Shown here one piece after another: positions 41,190 to 53,600 of a DNA stretch of 64,000 nucleotides. The position numbers and the translations under genes are program-made. Below the pieces are notes generated by a model, which saw only the letters and a list, made by a program, of their open reading frames with translations, had not been told where the DNA came from and ran no database searches. The stretch lies in the NCBI GenBank assembly GCA_963580285.1, contig OY757010.1, positions 66,052,406 through 66,116,405 of the forward strand, in the 5' to 3' direction. This stretch comes from Lucinisca nassula. Taxonomy: Eukaryota > Mollusca > Bivalvia > Lucinida > Lucinidae. How positions within the stretch are numbered: the first letter of the stretch is position 1; each line of letters starts with the position of its first letter.

Positions 41190-41700
41190 GCGCGTATCCA
41201 CGTAAATACGCATTAATTTTCATTAAAAACGCATTGAAAATCGATTTTTCGCGTACCGATACGCATTGGAAAAAACGGGTACGTCATGGTCCCGACGGGT
41301 GCAAAATAAAAGTTGGAGTAAACCGACTTCGTTTCGGTAAATCGAGCAACCCAACTTCATATCCGGTTCTACCAAAAGCCGCTGTGTAATACGTTGTCTG
41401 ATTGGTACTTTCGTTTTCGTTCGGCCAATCGTGATTAGAATAACAGATCGGCAAGGGAAATCACTCTGTTGGTTTCCAATGCAAACAAATGGCGGAGAAA
41501 TCATCGAAGTCCGGTCGTTTAAGACCGAAAATGCCAGCAAATGCGGCAACATATTGAACTTCCTAACAAGGAAGGAAGTAACAAACCCCTGTAAGATTGA
41601 AAGAACAATACTAGATGATGTGATTAGCGGCTGTTTCCGAGAAATCGAGAAAAAATCAAAATATCATGGGGGCAAAATGTTAGTGAAAAAGCTGTAAAAA
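41190..41700. other. Unique-looking, coding-like interior segment
   Basis: This 500-bp segment lacks the fold-back modules. A short start-like frame MAEKSSKSGRLRPKMPANAA opens with ATG at 41491; an overlapping frame (41431-41697, 88 codons) and a minus-strand frame (41223-41552, 109 codons) are longer. I recognise no domain. It could be a captured gene fragment, as happens in Mutator-like elements, or an unrelated insertion. Confidence 0.3.
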
Positions 41701-42589
41701 CGTGGTTGTCTCACTATATATATCATCATCAATATGTTATAAAAACTGACACACTTGGGAATAAAAAGCATATTACATGTATGTGTCAAAATACTCTTTC
41801 CAAAAAATTGTGTAACATTTTACTCTTTCAGTAAATTTCTAGGACCTGAAATACCCTTTGAAAAGAAAATCAGGGAGTAAAATACTCTTTGGCCTAAAAA
41901 TTATCTGTAGCTCTGTCCACAATCTATGTTTTGAGCAGAAATTAGAAAAATATCACAAATTATAAACAAAATATATATAATGTAATTTAAGGGCTTCATC
42001 TTGACAACAAGTCTATGTGATGAATACCCCTGTAAGCCACCTTTTGTGCAGAAAAATAAAATTAAGCAGAAATAATAAAAAATATCATTTTCTTTCATCC
42101 TGTAATTTTTCATTATTACATACTTTATATTAATTATGTTATTGTACTTATTTTTTATTTTACTGTCAGACCCCCTATTGCACAGGTAACCATACTTGTC
42201 ACAACTGATTGAATTATTATATTTCAAAAGTTAATCTGTTTATCTGATATAATGATCTAATAAAAGTACGCCCAGGTAATAAACAGGCTTCTTTAAATTG
42301 TCATGCACACTTACCTGCAGTCAAGTGTTTTATTAAGTGTTAACAAGATACATTTAGTAAGTGTGTCTATCAATTACCTCATAAATTTAATTGATATAGA
42401 GTTAGCACACCTTTACTTAAATGGTACTGATAGAGAAAATGGGCCTGATTTTGGCATCTAATTTTTGAGTGTGTTATCACATTCATCACGAAAACATGCC
42501 TATATAATTTTGACCCCCTTAAACCCTACTGTTATATAGTAAAACTGGGGTTTGCAGGGGTAGACATTATTTTTTCTTATTTCCGCTCA

Positions 42590-42665
42590 AAAACATAGAT
42601 TGTGGGTACTCGTTAGAGGCGGTTCTAACGAGTATCCACAATCTATGTTTTGAGCAGAAATTAGA
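42590..42665. repeat. Fold-back, ACATAGATTGTGGGTACTCG arms
   Basis: ACATAGATTGTGGGTACTCG TTAGA, a short GGC loop region, then TCTAACGAGTATCCACAATC and TATGT. Arms are almost perfect over ~28 bases. The cleanest module of the series. Confidence 0.9.
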
Positions 42666-42967
42666 AAAATATCACAATTTTTCATCTGAAATTTTTCATT
42701 TTTCGGTGGTAAAATATACAATGTTTTTTATAGGCGTGTTTTCGTAATGGTTCTTTTTCGTGCCAATGTTAAAACATGCCTACAGATATAAAATATATAT
42801 AATGTAATTTTAGGGTTTCATCTTGATAACATGTCTATGTGATGAATACCCCTGTAAGCCACATTTATTGCAGAAAAAAAAATTAAGCAGAAATAATAAA
42901 TGAAAACATAAATTATGGGAACTCAAAGGAATCGCCTCATTGAGTACCCACAAACTATGCTTCAATC

Positions 42968-43250
42968 TAAATTAACCCATTTAGTACCAGAAAACCCAAA
43001 AGAGGTACCCTGGCAAATAGTGCAGGCCCAGATCAGATGCCCCCCTTAAACCCCAATTTTGTGTGAACAGTATACTGCTCATAACCAAGAGTTTTTGGAA
43101 TGGTGAAGATTCCAGTATAAATTTATAACTGACCAATGCATTGAGATATACAAATTAACTCAAATTATGCATGTATATTTTTTGTATATATTGTATTTAC
43201 AACTTTAACCCTTCTGGTACCAAATGGAATCTTACTTCTTATATATAACA
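42968..43250. repeat. MITE family C copy, interrupted
   Basis: TTAACCCATTTAGTACCAGA at 42973 and the half core GCAGGCCCAGATCAGATGCC at about 43023 lead into CCCTTAAACCCC. The mirrored TTTAACCCTTCTGGTACC is at about 43206. Family C shares the TTAACCC start with families A and B. Confidence 0.5.
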
Positions 43251-43519
43251 AGAGTACATTTCAAAATTCAGGGGTGTCAAACCTCAAAAAAAGGTAATTT
43301 TTCTGATGAAAATTTGAGATATTGTTCTTCAGTATACTCCAAACATCGGTTTTGGGTGCTCGTTAGAAATGCCTCATTGAGGCGGTTCTAATATGTACCC
43401 ACAACCTATGTCTTGGAGCAGAAATGAGGCAAATAATGTATACCCCAATAAACCCCAGTTTTCTCTATAAAGTGGGGTTTAGGGGGTCTATATTTCACAG
43501 ACTTGTTCACGTGATGGGC

Positions 43520-43735
43520 CATTCCTTTTTGCAAACAGTGTAGGCCCTGATCAGAGGCCATGTTCTGCGGCATCTGATCTGGGCCTACACTGTTTGCCAA
43601 ATACCCGTTTTTGGGTTTCTGGTACATGGATTTATATATTTGGGGCTTGATGAAATAGATGGGGCTGCATGATGCATCCACGCAGAGCTGAAACCGGCCG
43701 CAAACGAGTACTGGCAAACTACTTCTAAAGAGGAT
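43520..43735. repeat. MITE family C hairpin core and SINE S1 fragment
   Basis: TTTGCAAACAGTGTAGGCCC ... GGGCCTACACTGTTTGCC is a complete core at 43534-43599, with GATGCC..GGCATC inside, followed by GGTTTCTGGTACA. From about 43640 the sequence GGCTTGATGAAATAGATGGG ... CGAGTACTGGCAAACTACTT is a plus-strand S1 5' fragment. Confidence 0.7.
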
Positions 43736-44563
43736 ATAATCTTGTGTGATTGCTCAAATGTAACTGTTAGGTTGTTTTCCATATGTTTTCACATTATGCA
43801 TTTTTGTATTTACAAGCTAAAAATGAAGTTAATATGTTCTCTTTATTTTGTTCTTTTCTATGTCTTATTGCCAAGATACCTCCAGTTTGAGAGCATTCTT
43901 GCTTGACGTTATATACAGTTACCCTCCACCCCCGCTAACGAGCTCAACATAGTGCTTTTCTTCTTCTTTATACTGCAAACATAGGTTGTGGTGCTCGTTA
44001 GAACCGACTCATTGAGGACTCACAACCTATGTCTAAAAGCAGAAATATAATGTAACCCTCCACTAAACCCCCATTTTCTCTATATAAACTGGGACTTAGG
44101 CATCAGTTCAATCCGCGATCTTTATTCAAACAACACAAAGATGGAGAGTCCCAGGTTCATCAAGCCATAACAAGAACACGCTTATTTAATTTTGATACCT
44201 TTAACCCAACATTTATATAGCTGAAAATGGTTTTCAGGTGTGTACATTAGTCTTCATATTTCTGCTCAAAAACATAGATTGTGGGTAAAACATACATTGT
44301 GGGAACTGGTTAGAACAGCCTCGGCAAGGCGGTTCTCACAATCTATGTTTTGAGCAGATGTATGAAAATATAAGATAATTTTTAACTGAAAAGCGAAAAG
44401 TGAATACTACACTATATATTTTATATTGGCTGCATATGCGGCTGCGTTTTATACTTTTTTCTATAATAGCTGCATTACCTATGATTTCCTTATGGCTGCA
44501 TTTTCCTATATGTTTAATACAGCTGCACTAAAGTGCTGCGTTTTATACTGACCCATTATTGGG

Positions 44564-45419
44564 TGTCTGGGATGGTTTGAGGTGTTCCTATGGACTGCCT
44601 GTACCACATTTAGACCTGAATGTGGTGTTTGATATGTGTAGCAATAACATGTATTATTCTAACCTATCACGGTTTCACTACATTTCACCTTTGGCGTACT
44701 TTGCGTGTCGGTGTTTAGTTGGATCCGTGGTAAGTACGAATTAGTTAAGGGCCGAAACCAGCCTCAAAAAAGACAATGTTTTAATTCATTTGAAAAGAAT
44801 TTTCATAGCCTCAAAAACAACCACAAAACATAGACTGGCAATATCCCGTTATCTTCCCCGCGGGGAAGATTCTTTCTAGACTTTAAATATTAGGCCAGAA
44901 CGACATCCAGAATAGACCGAAATCAAGACCGCGAACAGTAACTTTTTCCGTACGGTAGTGAGAATAATAATTACTCCCTTGCATTCGAATCGCGACAAAC
45001 AATTTCGGCCCAGTTCGAGTTCGTAGTTGCTTAGTGCCAAATAATGGCTAAATTATACTCTACTCGTGATTGGAAAAGCGATTCGTTTATTTATATAAAT
45101 GCAAAAACGCTGGTTTTAGATTAAGAAATAAAAGACTGCAACAGATAAACAGCATGTTCCTCTAACAAGAACCCGCTTTCACAAAAATCATATAACCTAT
45201 ACTTAAGGGTACATTTTGCCATTTTCGAACGACATAAACTTATTCACAACAACCAAAACGCCATTTGAACAAACAAAATGACAAAAAGACAACAAACATA
45301 CTTGTTTGTAGAAATTATGGGATGAACAAGTGAATCGAGCAAAAAATATTGCAATATGTTATATTAAAAACAGTCATAATTTTCTACTTATTTGACACAG
45401 TTTGAACCCATATGGGAGC
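44564..45419. other. No recognisable feature
   Basis: Right flank of the 4.1-kb element. The sequence looks low-copy in the window. Short frames (44559-44744) have no domain. ATTAGTTAAGGGCCGAAACC and the following A-rich DNA give no clear match to other repeats here. Confidence 0.5.
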
Positions 45420-46795
45420 CCTTCCATGGAATGTGACACAATCACATCCCTATTTCCATACAGCTTGTTTCTACTTAATCGATGATTATAACATGTCCCA
45501 GAAAATAAGGGGCTGGATATCGAAGAAAACAAACTGAAAATTCAACATGTGAACAAATACAGCCCCTTACCACGGGGTGTGACATAACCATACCCATATT
45601 TTATTGTGTCTAGCTAGGGAATTCATCTACTCGATAGACATAAAGGTTCCAGAAAATAAGGGGCTGAGTATCGGATAAAACATAATGAAGATTCAACGTG
45701 ACAAAGCTCGATTTTACCGCTCGGTAAGACGTATTAACCCCCCCCCCCCTTTTGCCCCTAACCAGGGGATGTGACACAACCACATCACTATCTTAATACA
45801 GCTAGGGTATCTGCCTTCTCAAATAACATAAAAAAATTCTGGAAAATAATGGGCTGGGTATCAGAGAAAACGTTGAAAATCCAACGTGACAAAATTTCGA
45901 TTTTTCGATTTCCCGCAAAACATATATTTACCCCTATCTGGCCCCAACCAGGGGATGTGGCACGACCATGTCCCGCCTTTTAGTAAAGCTAGGGTAGTTT
46001 TCTACTCGATAAGCAGCATAAAGGTGTCCAGAAAATAAGGGACTGAGTATCAGAGAAAACATACTGAAAATTCAACATATGAAAAAATTTCAACTTTACC
46101 GAACCACCCCACCCCACCCCCACCAAAGTCGCACCTAACAAAGGCATGTGACACAACCTCAACCATACTTAAAATAGATATAGATAGGGTATCTATCTAC
46201 TCGATAAACATAAAGGATTCAAGAAAATAAGGGGCTGGATATCGGAGGAAACAAATTAAAAATTCAATATGTGATAATATCTCGATTTTTACCGTTTCCG
46301 CAAGACATATTTACCCCTCATTTGCCCCTAACCGGTCAATGTGACCCCCAATTGGTCCTAACTAGGGGATGTGACACAAACGCACCCATATTCTGATATA
46401 GCCAGGGTATCTATCTACTCGATAAACATAAAGATTTCTAGAAAATAAGGGGCTGAGTATCTGAAAAGTATGTTGGAAATTCAACGTGACAAGATCTAGA
46501 TTTTACCGTACCTGCAAGACATATGTACCCCCAATTTTGCCCCTAAGCAGGTGGTGTGACACAATCTTAAGCCTATTTCGATGTAGGCAGGGTATCCATA
46601 TATTCGATAAAAATTGAGTTTCGAGAAAAAAAAAGAAAAGGAATGAAGTTCTGAGAAAAAGTATTGTAAATTCAACATGTGACACTATCTGGAATTTACC
46701 CTTCGTGGAAGACATATTTACCGCCAATTGTTACCTCACCCGAGGATGTGAAACATTCACACCCCTATTTTAATATAGCCACCCCCTTTTCCGTG
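45420..46795 (-). repeat. 187-bp satellite family, diverged, minus orientation
   Basis: GAAAATAAGGGGCTGGATATC, TTCAACATGTGACA, CGATTTTACCG, GGGGATGTGACACAACCACA and GGTATCTATCTACTCGATAAACA recur with GAAAATAA starts near 45501, 45652, 45842, 46031, 46223 and 46441. These are reverse complements of the unit at 60415-64000. Unit lengths vary (about 150-220) and identity is low, so this is an old edge of the array. Confidence 0.88.
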
Positions 46796-46798
46796 AAT

Positions 46799-47205
46799 CA
46801 GAATCAGAATCAGAATTGTTACTGGTGACACGTCAAATGACATTCATACACCAGGACCTGTGATATGGGAAGTTAGTCCCTAGCTCTAACCAAAGATGTA
46901 AACTTAGCTACACAATCCTCAGCACCTTCAGCCGTCAAAATAATAGAATCGGGAAGGGCATTCCAATCTCTAATGGTTCGGGGGAAAAACGATTCTTTAT
47001 AAATATCCGTTCTTGCAGTAAGGGTCTGAAACGTCATTGAATGGTGTTTTCTACAGTGCCTAGCCGGGGGAACAAGGTCATCTGTTGGAATGCTGGCAGC
47101 ACCCTTTAGACCTTTGTGTAAGAGTATGAGCCTACTGTCTCTTCTCCTTTTCTTGAGAGACTCCCATCTTAATTTTCCTAGAATTCCAGTCATGCTCCTA
47201 GTTTC
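46799..47205 (-). mobile_element. 5'-truncated LINE (second family) in the satellite
   Basis: It lies between two parts of the diverged 187-bp array. On the minus strand it ends with an (ATTCTG)n 3' tail at 46799-46816, characteristic of some non-LTR clades. It holds the C-terminal ORF described separately. A related copy is at 40146-40370. Confidence 0.8.
46873..47193 (-). pseudogene. C-terminal tail of a non-LTR reverse transcriptase
   Basis: 106 codons without a stop: LGKLRWESLKKRRRDSRLIL, LHKGLKGAASIP and YKESFFPRTIRDWNALPDSI, the familiar end segment of Jockey/CR1-like RTs (WESL..RR, FF.R....WN.LP). The RT catalytic part is absent because of 5' truncation. The start Met is simply the first in the remnant. 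The clade call is by motif memory and is approximate. Confidence 0.82.
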
Positions 47206-47210
47206 AAAGC

Positions 47211-47480
47211 AACTTGTCTATCTCCTTAATCGATGATTATAACAGTTTTCGGAAAATAAGGGGGTGGAAATCGGAGACAACTATTGAAAATCAACATGTG
47301 ACAGAATCTCAGTCTGGTCTTTCCCGGCCGTTGGACATTTCCAGGCCCATTTCCACCCGAAATGGGACCCTTTAAAGAGAATGTGACATAAGCACACCCC
47401 TATTTCAACGGTGTTAGCGTATTAATTGAAATCATCTATTTGATTTACATTTCATTGCTATAATGAGTGAAATGTACTTA
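47211..47480 (-). repeat. 187-bp satellite family, isolated diverged units
   Basis: TCGATGATTATAACAG, GAAAATAAGGGGGTGGAAAT and AAAATCAACATGTGACAGAA resume the minus-orientation units after the LINE. They end near 47420. Confidence 0.75.
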
Positions 47481-47538
47481 TAAGTTAATAACTACAGATG
47501 CAACTGCACTTTTACAACGATCAACAGAATGAGATTTC

Positions 47539-47652
47539 TTTTTTTTTTTTTTTTTTTTTTTTTTGGTTTTACGGCCCTTTCAAGATTATTTCACTCATAT
47601 CGAGCCGATCGTTAATCAGAGGTGGGCGAAAACCGGAGTACCCGGAGATAAA
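47539..47652 (-). mobile_element. T26 run and SINE S4 tail fragment
   Basis: T26 at 47539-47564 is followed by GGTTTTACGGCCCTTTCAAG, ATTATTTCACTCATATCGAG and GGTGGGCGAAAACCGGAGTA, the S4 3' part on the minus strand. The T run is the A-tail of the SINE. The 41-bp satellite begins right after, so the SINE is cut at the array edge. Confidence 0.8.
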
Positions 47653-47654
47653 AC

Positions 47655-50600
47655 AACTGATGACACTACATGGAAGAACGGGGTATTAGATGGTGTGACA
47701 ATGACACTACAGAGAGGAACGGGACATTAGATGGTCTGACAATGACACTACAAAGAGGAACGGGACATTAGATGGTCTGACAATGACACTACAGAGATAA
47801 ACGGGACATTAGATGGTCTGACAATGACACTACATGGGGGAACGGGACATACGATAGTCTGACAATGACACTACATGGACGAACGGGACATTAGATGGTC
47901 TGACAATGACACTACAGAGAGGAACGGGATATTAGATGGTCTGACAATGACACTACATGGAGGAACGGGACATTAGATGGTCTGACAATGACACTACATG
48001 GAGAAACGGGATATAAGATGGTCTGACAATGACACTGCAGAGAGGAACGGGACATTGGGTGGTCTGACAATGACATTACTTGGAGGAACGGGATATTAGA
48101 TGGTCTAGCAATGACACTACAGAAAGGAACGAGATATTATATGATCTGACAATGACACTACAGAGAGGAACGGAATATTAGATGGTCTGACAATGACACT
48201 ACATGGAGGAACGGGATATTAGATGGCCTGACAATGACAATACGTGGAGGAACGGGACATCAGATGGTCTGACAATGACACTTCAGAGAAAAACGGGACA
48301 TTATATGGTCTGACAATGACATAACATGGAGGAACGGGACATTAGATGGTCTGACAATGATACTACATGGAGAAACGAGATATTAGATGGTCTGACAATG
48401 ACACTACATGGAGGAACGGGACATTAAATGGTCTGACAATGACACTACATAGAGGAACGGGATATTAGATGGTCTGACAATGACACTACAGGGATAAAAC
48501 GGGACATAAGATGGTCTGACAATGACACTACAGAGAAGAACGGGACGTTAGATGGTCTGACAATGACACTACGGAGAGGAACGGGATATTAGATGGTCTG
48601 ACAATGACACTACAGAGAGTAACGGGATATTAGATGGTCTGACAATGACACTACAGACAGGAACGGGAGATCAGATGGTCTGACAATGACACTATATGGA
48701 GGAACGGGACAATAGATGGTCTGACAATGACACTACATGGAGAAACGGGATATTAGATGGTCTGACAATGACACTACAGAGAGGAACGGGACATTGGGTG
48801 GTCTGACAATGACATTACTTGGAGGAACGGGATATAAGATGGTCTAGCAATGACACTACATAAAGGAACGGGATATTATACGATCTGACAATGACACTAC
48901 AGAGAGGAACGGGATATTAGATGGTCTGACAATGACACTACAGAGAGGAACGGGATATTAGATGGACTGACAATGACACTACATGGAGGAACGGTATATT
49001 AGATGGTCTGACAATGACACTACATAGAGGAACGGGATATTAGATGGTCTGACAATGACACTACAGAGAGAAACGGGATATTAGATGGTCTGACAATGTC
49101 ACTACAGAGAGAAAAGGGACATTAGATGGTCTGACAATGACACTTCATGAAGGAACGAGATATGAGATGGTATGACAATGGCACTACAGAGAGGCACGGG
49201 ATATTAGATGGTCTGACAATGACACTACTTGGAAGAACGGGGTATTAGATGGTCTGACAATGACACTACAGAGAGGAACGGAGATTTGTTGGTCTGACAA
49301 TGACATTACTTGGAGGAACGGGATATTAGATGGTCTGACAATGACACTACAAAGAGGAACGGGACATTAGATGGTCTGACAATGACACCACAGAGAGGAA
49401 CGGGACATTAGATGGTCTGACAATGACACTACAGAGATTAACGGGACATTAGATGGTCTGACAATGACACTACATGGAGGAACGGGACATAAGATGGGCT
49501 GACAATGACACTACATGGACGAACGGGACATTAGATGGTCTGACAATGACACTACATGGAGGAACGGGATATTAGATGGTCTGACAATGACACTACAGAT
49601 AGGAACGGGACATCAGATGGTCTGACAATGACACTACATGGAGGAACGGGACATTAGATGGTCTGACAATGACACTACATGGAGGAACGGGATATTAGAT
49701 GGTCTGACAATGACACTACAGAGAGGAATGGGACATTGGATGGTCTGACAATGACATTACTTGGAGGACCGGGATATTAGATGGTCTAGCAATGACACAA
49801 CAGAAAGGAACGGGATATTATATGATCTGACAATGACACTACAGAGAAGAACGGGATATTAGATGGTCTGACAATGACACTACATGGAGGAACGGGATAT
49901 TAGATGGTCTGAGAATGACACTACAGATAGGAACGGGACATCAGATGGTATGACAATGACACTTCATGGAGGAACGAGATATTAGATGGTATGACAATGA
50001 CACTACAGAGAGGCACGGGATATTAGATGGTCTGACAATGACACTACTTGGAAGAACGGGGTATTAGATGGTGTGACAATGACACTACAGAGAGGAACGG
50101 GAGATTTGATGGTCTGACAATGACATTACTTGGAGGAACGGGATATTAGATGGTATGACAATGACACTACAGAGAGGAACGGGACATTAGATGGTCTGAC
50201 AATGACACTACAGAGAGGAACGGGACATTAGATGGTCTGACAATGACACTACAAAGATAAACGGGACATTAGATGGTCTGACAATGACACTACATGGAGG
50301 AACGGGACATAAGATGGTCTGACAATGACACCACAGAGTGGAACGGGATATTAGATGGTCTGACAATGACACTACATGGAGGAGCGGGACATTAGATGGT
50401 CTGACAATCACACTACATGGACGAACGGGACATTAGATGGTCTGACAATGACACCACAGAGAGGAACGGGATATTAGATGGTCTGACAATGACACTACAT
50501 GGAGGAGCGGGACATTAGATGGTCTGACAATGACACTACATGGAGAAACGGGATATTAGTTGGTCTGACAATGACACTGCAGAGAGGAACGGGACATTAT

Positions 50601-53600
50601 ATGGTCTGACAATGACATTACTTGGAGGAACGGGATATTAGATGGTCTAGCAATGACACTACAGAAAGGAACGGGATATTATATGGTCTGACAATGACAC
50701 TACAGAGAGGAACGGGATATAAGATGGTCTGACAATGACACTACATGGAGGAACGGGATATTAGATGGCCTGACAATGACAATACGTGGAGGAACGGGAC
50801 ATCAGATGGTCTGACAATGACACTACAGAGAAAAACGGGACATTATATGGTCTGACAATGACATTACATGGAGGAACGGGACATTAGATGGTCTGACAAT
50901 GATACTACATGGAGAAACGAGATATTAGATGGTCTGACAATGACACTACATGGGGGAACGGGACATAAGATGGTCTGACAATGACACTACATAGAGGAAC
51001 GGGATATTAGATGGTCTGACAATGACTCTACACAGAGAAACGGGACATAAGATGGTCTGACAATGACACTACAGAGAGGAACGGGACGTTAGATGGTCTG
51101 ACAATGACACTACGGAGGGGAACTGGATATTAGATGGTCTGACAATGACACTACAGAGAGTAACGGGATATTAGATGGTCTGACAATGACACTACAGACA
51201 GGAACGGGAGATCAGATGGTCTGACAATGACACTACATGGAGGAACGGGACATTAGATGGTCTGACAATGACACTACATGGAGAAACGGGATATTAGATG
51301 GTCTGACAATGACACTACAGAGTGGAACGGGACATTGGGTGGTCTGACAATGACATTACTTGGAGGAACGGGATATTAGATGGTCTAGCAATGACACTAC
51401 AGAAAGGAACGGGATATTATATGATCTGACAATGACACTACAGAGAGGATCGGGAATATAAATGGTCTGACAATGACACTACATGGAGGAACGGGATATT
51501 AGATGGTCTGACAATGACACTACAGATAGGAACGGGACATCTGATGGTCGGACAATGACACTTCATGGAGGAACGAGATATTAGATGGTATGACAATGAC
51601 ACTGCAGAGTCGCACGGGATATTAGATGTCCTGACAATGACACTACTTGGAAGAACGGGGTATTAGATGGTCTGACAATGACACTACAGAGAGGAACGGG
51701 AGATTTGATTGTCTGACAATGACATTACTTGGAGGAACGGGATATTAGATGGTCTGACAATGACACTACAGAGAGGAACGGGACATTAGATGGTCTGACA
51801 ATGACACCACAGAGAGGAACGGGACATTAGATGGTCTGACAATGATACTATAGAGAGATAAACGGGACATTAGATGGTCTGACAATGACACTACATGGAG
51901 GAACGGGACATAAGATGGTCTGACAATGACACTACATGGACGAACGGGACATTAGATGGTCTGACAATGACACTACATGGAGAAACGAGATATTAAATGG
52001 TCTGACAATGACACTACATGGAGGAACGGGACATTAGATGGTCTGACAATGACACTACATAGAGGAACGGGATATTAGATGGTCTGACAATGACACTGCA
52101 GAGAGAAACGGGACATAAGATGGTCTGACAATGACATTACAGAGAGGAACGGGACGTTAGATGGTCTGACAATGACACTACGGAGAGGAACGGGATATTA
52201 GATGGTCTGACAATGACACTACAGAGAGTAACGGAATATTAGATGGTCTGACAATGACACTGCAGAGAGGAACGGGACATTGGGTGGTCTGACAATGACA
52301 TTACTTGGAGGAACGGGATATTAGATGGTCTAGCAATGACACTACAGAAAGGAACGGGATATTATATGATCTGACAATGACACTACAGAGAGGAACGGGA
52401 TATTAGATGGTCTGACAATGACACTATATGGAGGAACGGGATATTAGATGGCCTGACAATGACAATAGGTGGAGGAACGGGACATCAGATGGTCTGACAA
52501 TGACACTACAGAGAAAAACGGGACATTATATGGTCTGACAATGACATTACATGGAGGAACGGGACATTAGATGGTCTGACAATGATACTACATGGAGAAA
52601 CGAGATATTAAATGGTCTGACAATGACACTACATGGAGGAACAGGACATTAGATGGTCTGACAATGACACTACATAGAGGAACGGGATATTAGATGGTCT
52701 GACAATGACACTACAGAGAGAAACGGGACATAAGATGGTCTGACAATGACATTACAGAGAGGAACGGGACGTTAGATGGTCTGACAATGACACTACGGAG
52801 AGGAACGGGATATTAGATGGTCTGACAATGACACTACAGAGAGTAACGGGATATTAGATGGTCTGACAATGACACTACAGACAGGAACGGTCGATCAGAT
52901 GGTCTGACAATGACACTACATGGAGGAACGGGACATTAGATGGTCTGACAATGACACTACATGGAGAAACGAGATATTAGATGGTCTGACAACGACACTA
53001 CAGAGAGGAACGGGACATTGGGTGGTCTGACAATGACATTACTTGGAGGAACGGGATATTAGATGGTCTAGCAATGACACTACAGAAAGGAACGGGATAT
53101 TATATGATCTGACAATGACACTACAGAGAGGAACGGGATATTAGATGGTCTGACAATGACACTATATGGAGGAACGGGATATTAGATGGCCTGACAATGA
53201 CAATAGGTGGAGGAACGGGACATCAGATGGTCTGACAATGACACTACAGAGAAAAACGGGACATTATATGGTCTGACAATGACATTACATGGAGGAACGG
53301 GACATTAGATGGTCTGACAATGATACTACATGGAGAAACGAGATATTAAATGGTCTGACAATGACACTACATGGAGGAACAGGACATTAGATGGTCTGAC
53401 AATGACACTACATAGAGGAACGGGATATTAGATGGTCTGACAATGACACTACAGAGAGAAACGGGACATAAGATGGTCTGACAATGACATTACAGAGAGG
53501 AACGGGACGTTAGATGGTCTGACAATGACACTACGGAGAGGAACGGGATATTAGATGGTCTGACAATGACACTACAGAGAGTAACGGGATATTAGATGGT

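Larger units (their letters stand above)
40416..44554. mobile_element. 4.1-kb TIR element, 9-bp duplication, no transposase
   Basis: TIRs of about 326-331 bp start GGGTCAGTATAAAACGCAGC (left, 40416-40746) and are mirrored at 44229-44554. The 9-bp ATTATTGGG is perfectly duplicated at 40407-40415 and 44555-44563. The interior is a patchwork of fold-backs with ACATAGATTGTGGGTACTCG / GTTAGAACCGCC arms, and of CCCCTTAAACCCCACTGTTA / GGGGTTTGCAGGGG blocks. No ORF shows a transposase domain. The 9-bp duplication and long TIRs are typical of Mutator-like elements; that class is inference. Confidence 0.9.

Noticed and set aside
41431..41697. 88-codon ORF as a transposase remnant
   Set aside because: No DDE/DDD-type motif or zinc finger; kept only as a coding-like segment of unknown origin.
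50208..50411. Minus-strand ORF of 67 codons with internal repeats
   Set aside because: It lies in the 41-bp array; the repeated peptide simply reflects the 123-base (3 x 41) period by chance without stops. No other unit keeps the frame.
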